From Clostridia bacterium (GTDB taxonomy: Bacteria; Bacillota; Clostridia; Oscillospirales; Acutalibacteraceae), in NCBI GenBank assembly GCA_017614275.1, contig JAGACE010000238.1:1-5800 (forward strand): DNA of 5,800 nt. The letters are read 5' to 3'. Below the pieces are notes generated by a model that searched no databases, was not told the origin of the DNA, and worked only from the letters and a program-made list of their open reading frames with translations. Position 1 is the stretch's first letter. The number at the start of each line of letters is the position of its first letter. Below are positions 5,213 to 5,800 of the stretch, piece after piece. A program made the position numbers and the translations under genes.

Positions 5213-5800
5213 ATGACAAGAAGTATGACCGGCTTCGGTCGTGCCCAGTCGGAAAGCGCGGAACTCTCCATCTCCGTGGAGCTGAAGAGCGTCAACCACC
5301 GCTATTTCGAGCTTTCGACCCGGTGCCCCAGACAGTACAGCTTTCTGGAAGAGAAGATCAAATCGTACCTGCAGACCCGGATCGCCCGGGGAAAGACCGA
5401 GTGCAGCGTGTCCATCCTGGAACTGAACGCCGCCGACGTCGAGGTGCAGGTGAACCACGGCCTGGCCAGAGCCTATCTGACCGCGCTCAGGGAGATCGGG
5501 AACACCTATGAGATCCAGAGCGACATCTCCGCCACGGCGCTGTCCCGGTTCAACGACGTCCTGGCCGTCCACAAAGTGCCGGCCGACGAAGACGCCATCT
5601 GGAACGCCGTCCTGCCCGTCCTCGAGGAGGCCACGGACAAGTTCATCGACATGCGCGAGCGCGAAGGCGAGAAGATGAAGGCGGACATCTGCGAGAAGGC
5701 GGACTACATCCTGGAGCTCACCTCGTTCATCGAGGCGCGTTCTCCGGAGACCGTCAAAGAGTACAACGAGAAACTGAAGAGCCGCATCCGGGACCTCATC
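5213..5800 (+). CDS. yicC: YicC/YloC-family endoribonuclease (3' truncated)
   Basis: YicC-family proteins are endoribonucleases; E. coli YicC has been linked to turnover of the small RNA RyhB, and YloC is the B. subtilis member. 196 residues are visible out of a usual total of about 290, with no stop before the window ends. The family N-terminus MTRSMTGFGRA (1-11) is clear, followed by VELKSVNHRYFELS (22-35), the LEEKIKSYLQTRIARGK segment (45-61) and the helical middle with MREREGEKMKADI (147-159). The last visible stretch, RSPETVKEYNEKLKSRI (176-192), leads into the C-terminal DUF1908 part, which is missing here and is thought to hold catalytic residues. ATG 5213 follows AGAGGAG at 9 bases and gives the expected N-terminus. 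It has its own promoter at 5111-5139. In related genomes remA, gmk and rpoZ often follow, which cannot be checked here. Confidence 0.95.
   Translation, partial: MTRSMTGFGRAQSESAELSISVELKSVNHRYFELSTRCPRQYSFLEEKIKSYLQTRIARGKTECSVSILELNAADVEVQVNHGLARAYLTALREIGNTYEIQSDISATALSRFNDVLAVHKVPADEDAIWNAVLPVLEEATDKFIDMREREGEKMKADICEKADYILELTSFIEARSPETVKEYNEKLKSRIRDLI

Noticed and set aside
5192..5220. A perfect TTGACA at 5192-5197 as a second yicC promoter
   Set aside because: The -10 position at 17 bases is GACAAG and lies inside the yicC coding sequence; the upstream promoter with TATAAT is far better.

Overview
The window looks like a chromosomal housekeeping segment from a GC-rich, endospore-lineage member of the Bacillota, most likely class Clostridia (Oscillospirales-like). 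The evidence is an scpA-scpB pair beside a DUF2953 (YtfI-like) gene, a GerW/YtfJ sporulation-family gene and rluB, plus strong AGGAGG-type ribosome binding sites and two TTG starts in consecutive genes. The order is a recognisable Firmicutes neighbourhood: in Bacillus subtilis scpA-scpB also lie near rluB, and ytfI-ytfJ are adjacent. I cannot name a genus. All genes are on the + strand, coding is dense, and no stretch over 300 bases lacks a gene.

Layout. (1) 3-803: 3' part of prmC, the release-factor glutamine methyltransferase; its start lies left of the window. (2) A sigma-A-type promoter (792-820) sits on the last codons of prmC and appears to start an operon: site-2-protease-like M50 metalloprotease (869-1546), scpA (1549-2253), scpB (2259-2840), a membrane-anchored DUF2953 protein with a long coiled coil (2855-3895), and gerW/ytfJ (3911-4285). 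Gaps inside the operon are 2, 5, 14 and 15 bases. A 13-bp hairpin at 4304-4334 closes it. (3) 4376-5101: rluB, 23S rRNA pseudouridine synthase, with no convincing promoter of its own. (4) A well-formed promoter (5111-5139) and a structured leader of about 67 nt precede a YicC/YloC-family endoribonuclease gene (5213 to window end, truncated).

How the genes relate. PrmC and RluB serve translation (release factors and the 50S subunit), ScpA and ScpB are the kleisin and its partner in the SMC condensin that organises and segregates chromosomes, YicC is an RNase-family protein, and the M50, DUF2953 and GerW proteins are poorly understood proteins of membrane or spore context. Co-transcription of condensin genes with a spore-germination family gene is the main functional juxtaposition.

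I found no mobile element, CRISPR array, tRNA, rRNA or defence system, and no clearly undescribed system. The most interesting non-coding signal is the rluB-yicC gap. Two alternative helices compete there for the same bases next to the yicC ribosome binding site, and one of them can only form in read-through RNA. The second is the AGA-rich coiled-coil segment inside the DUF2953 protein.
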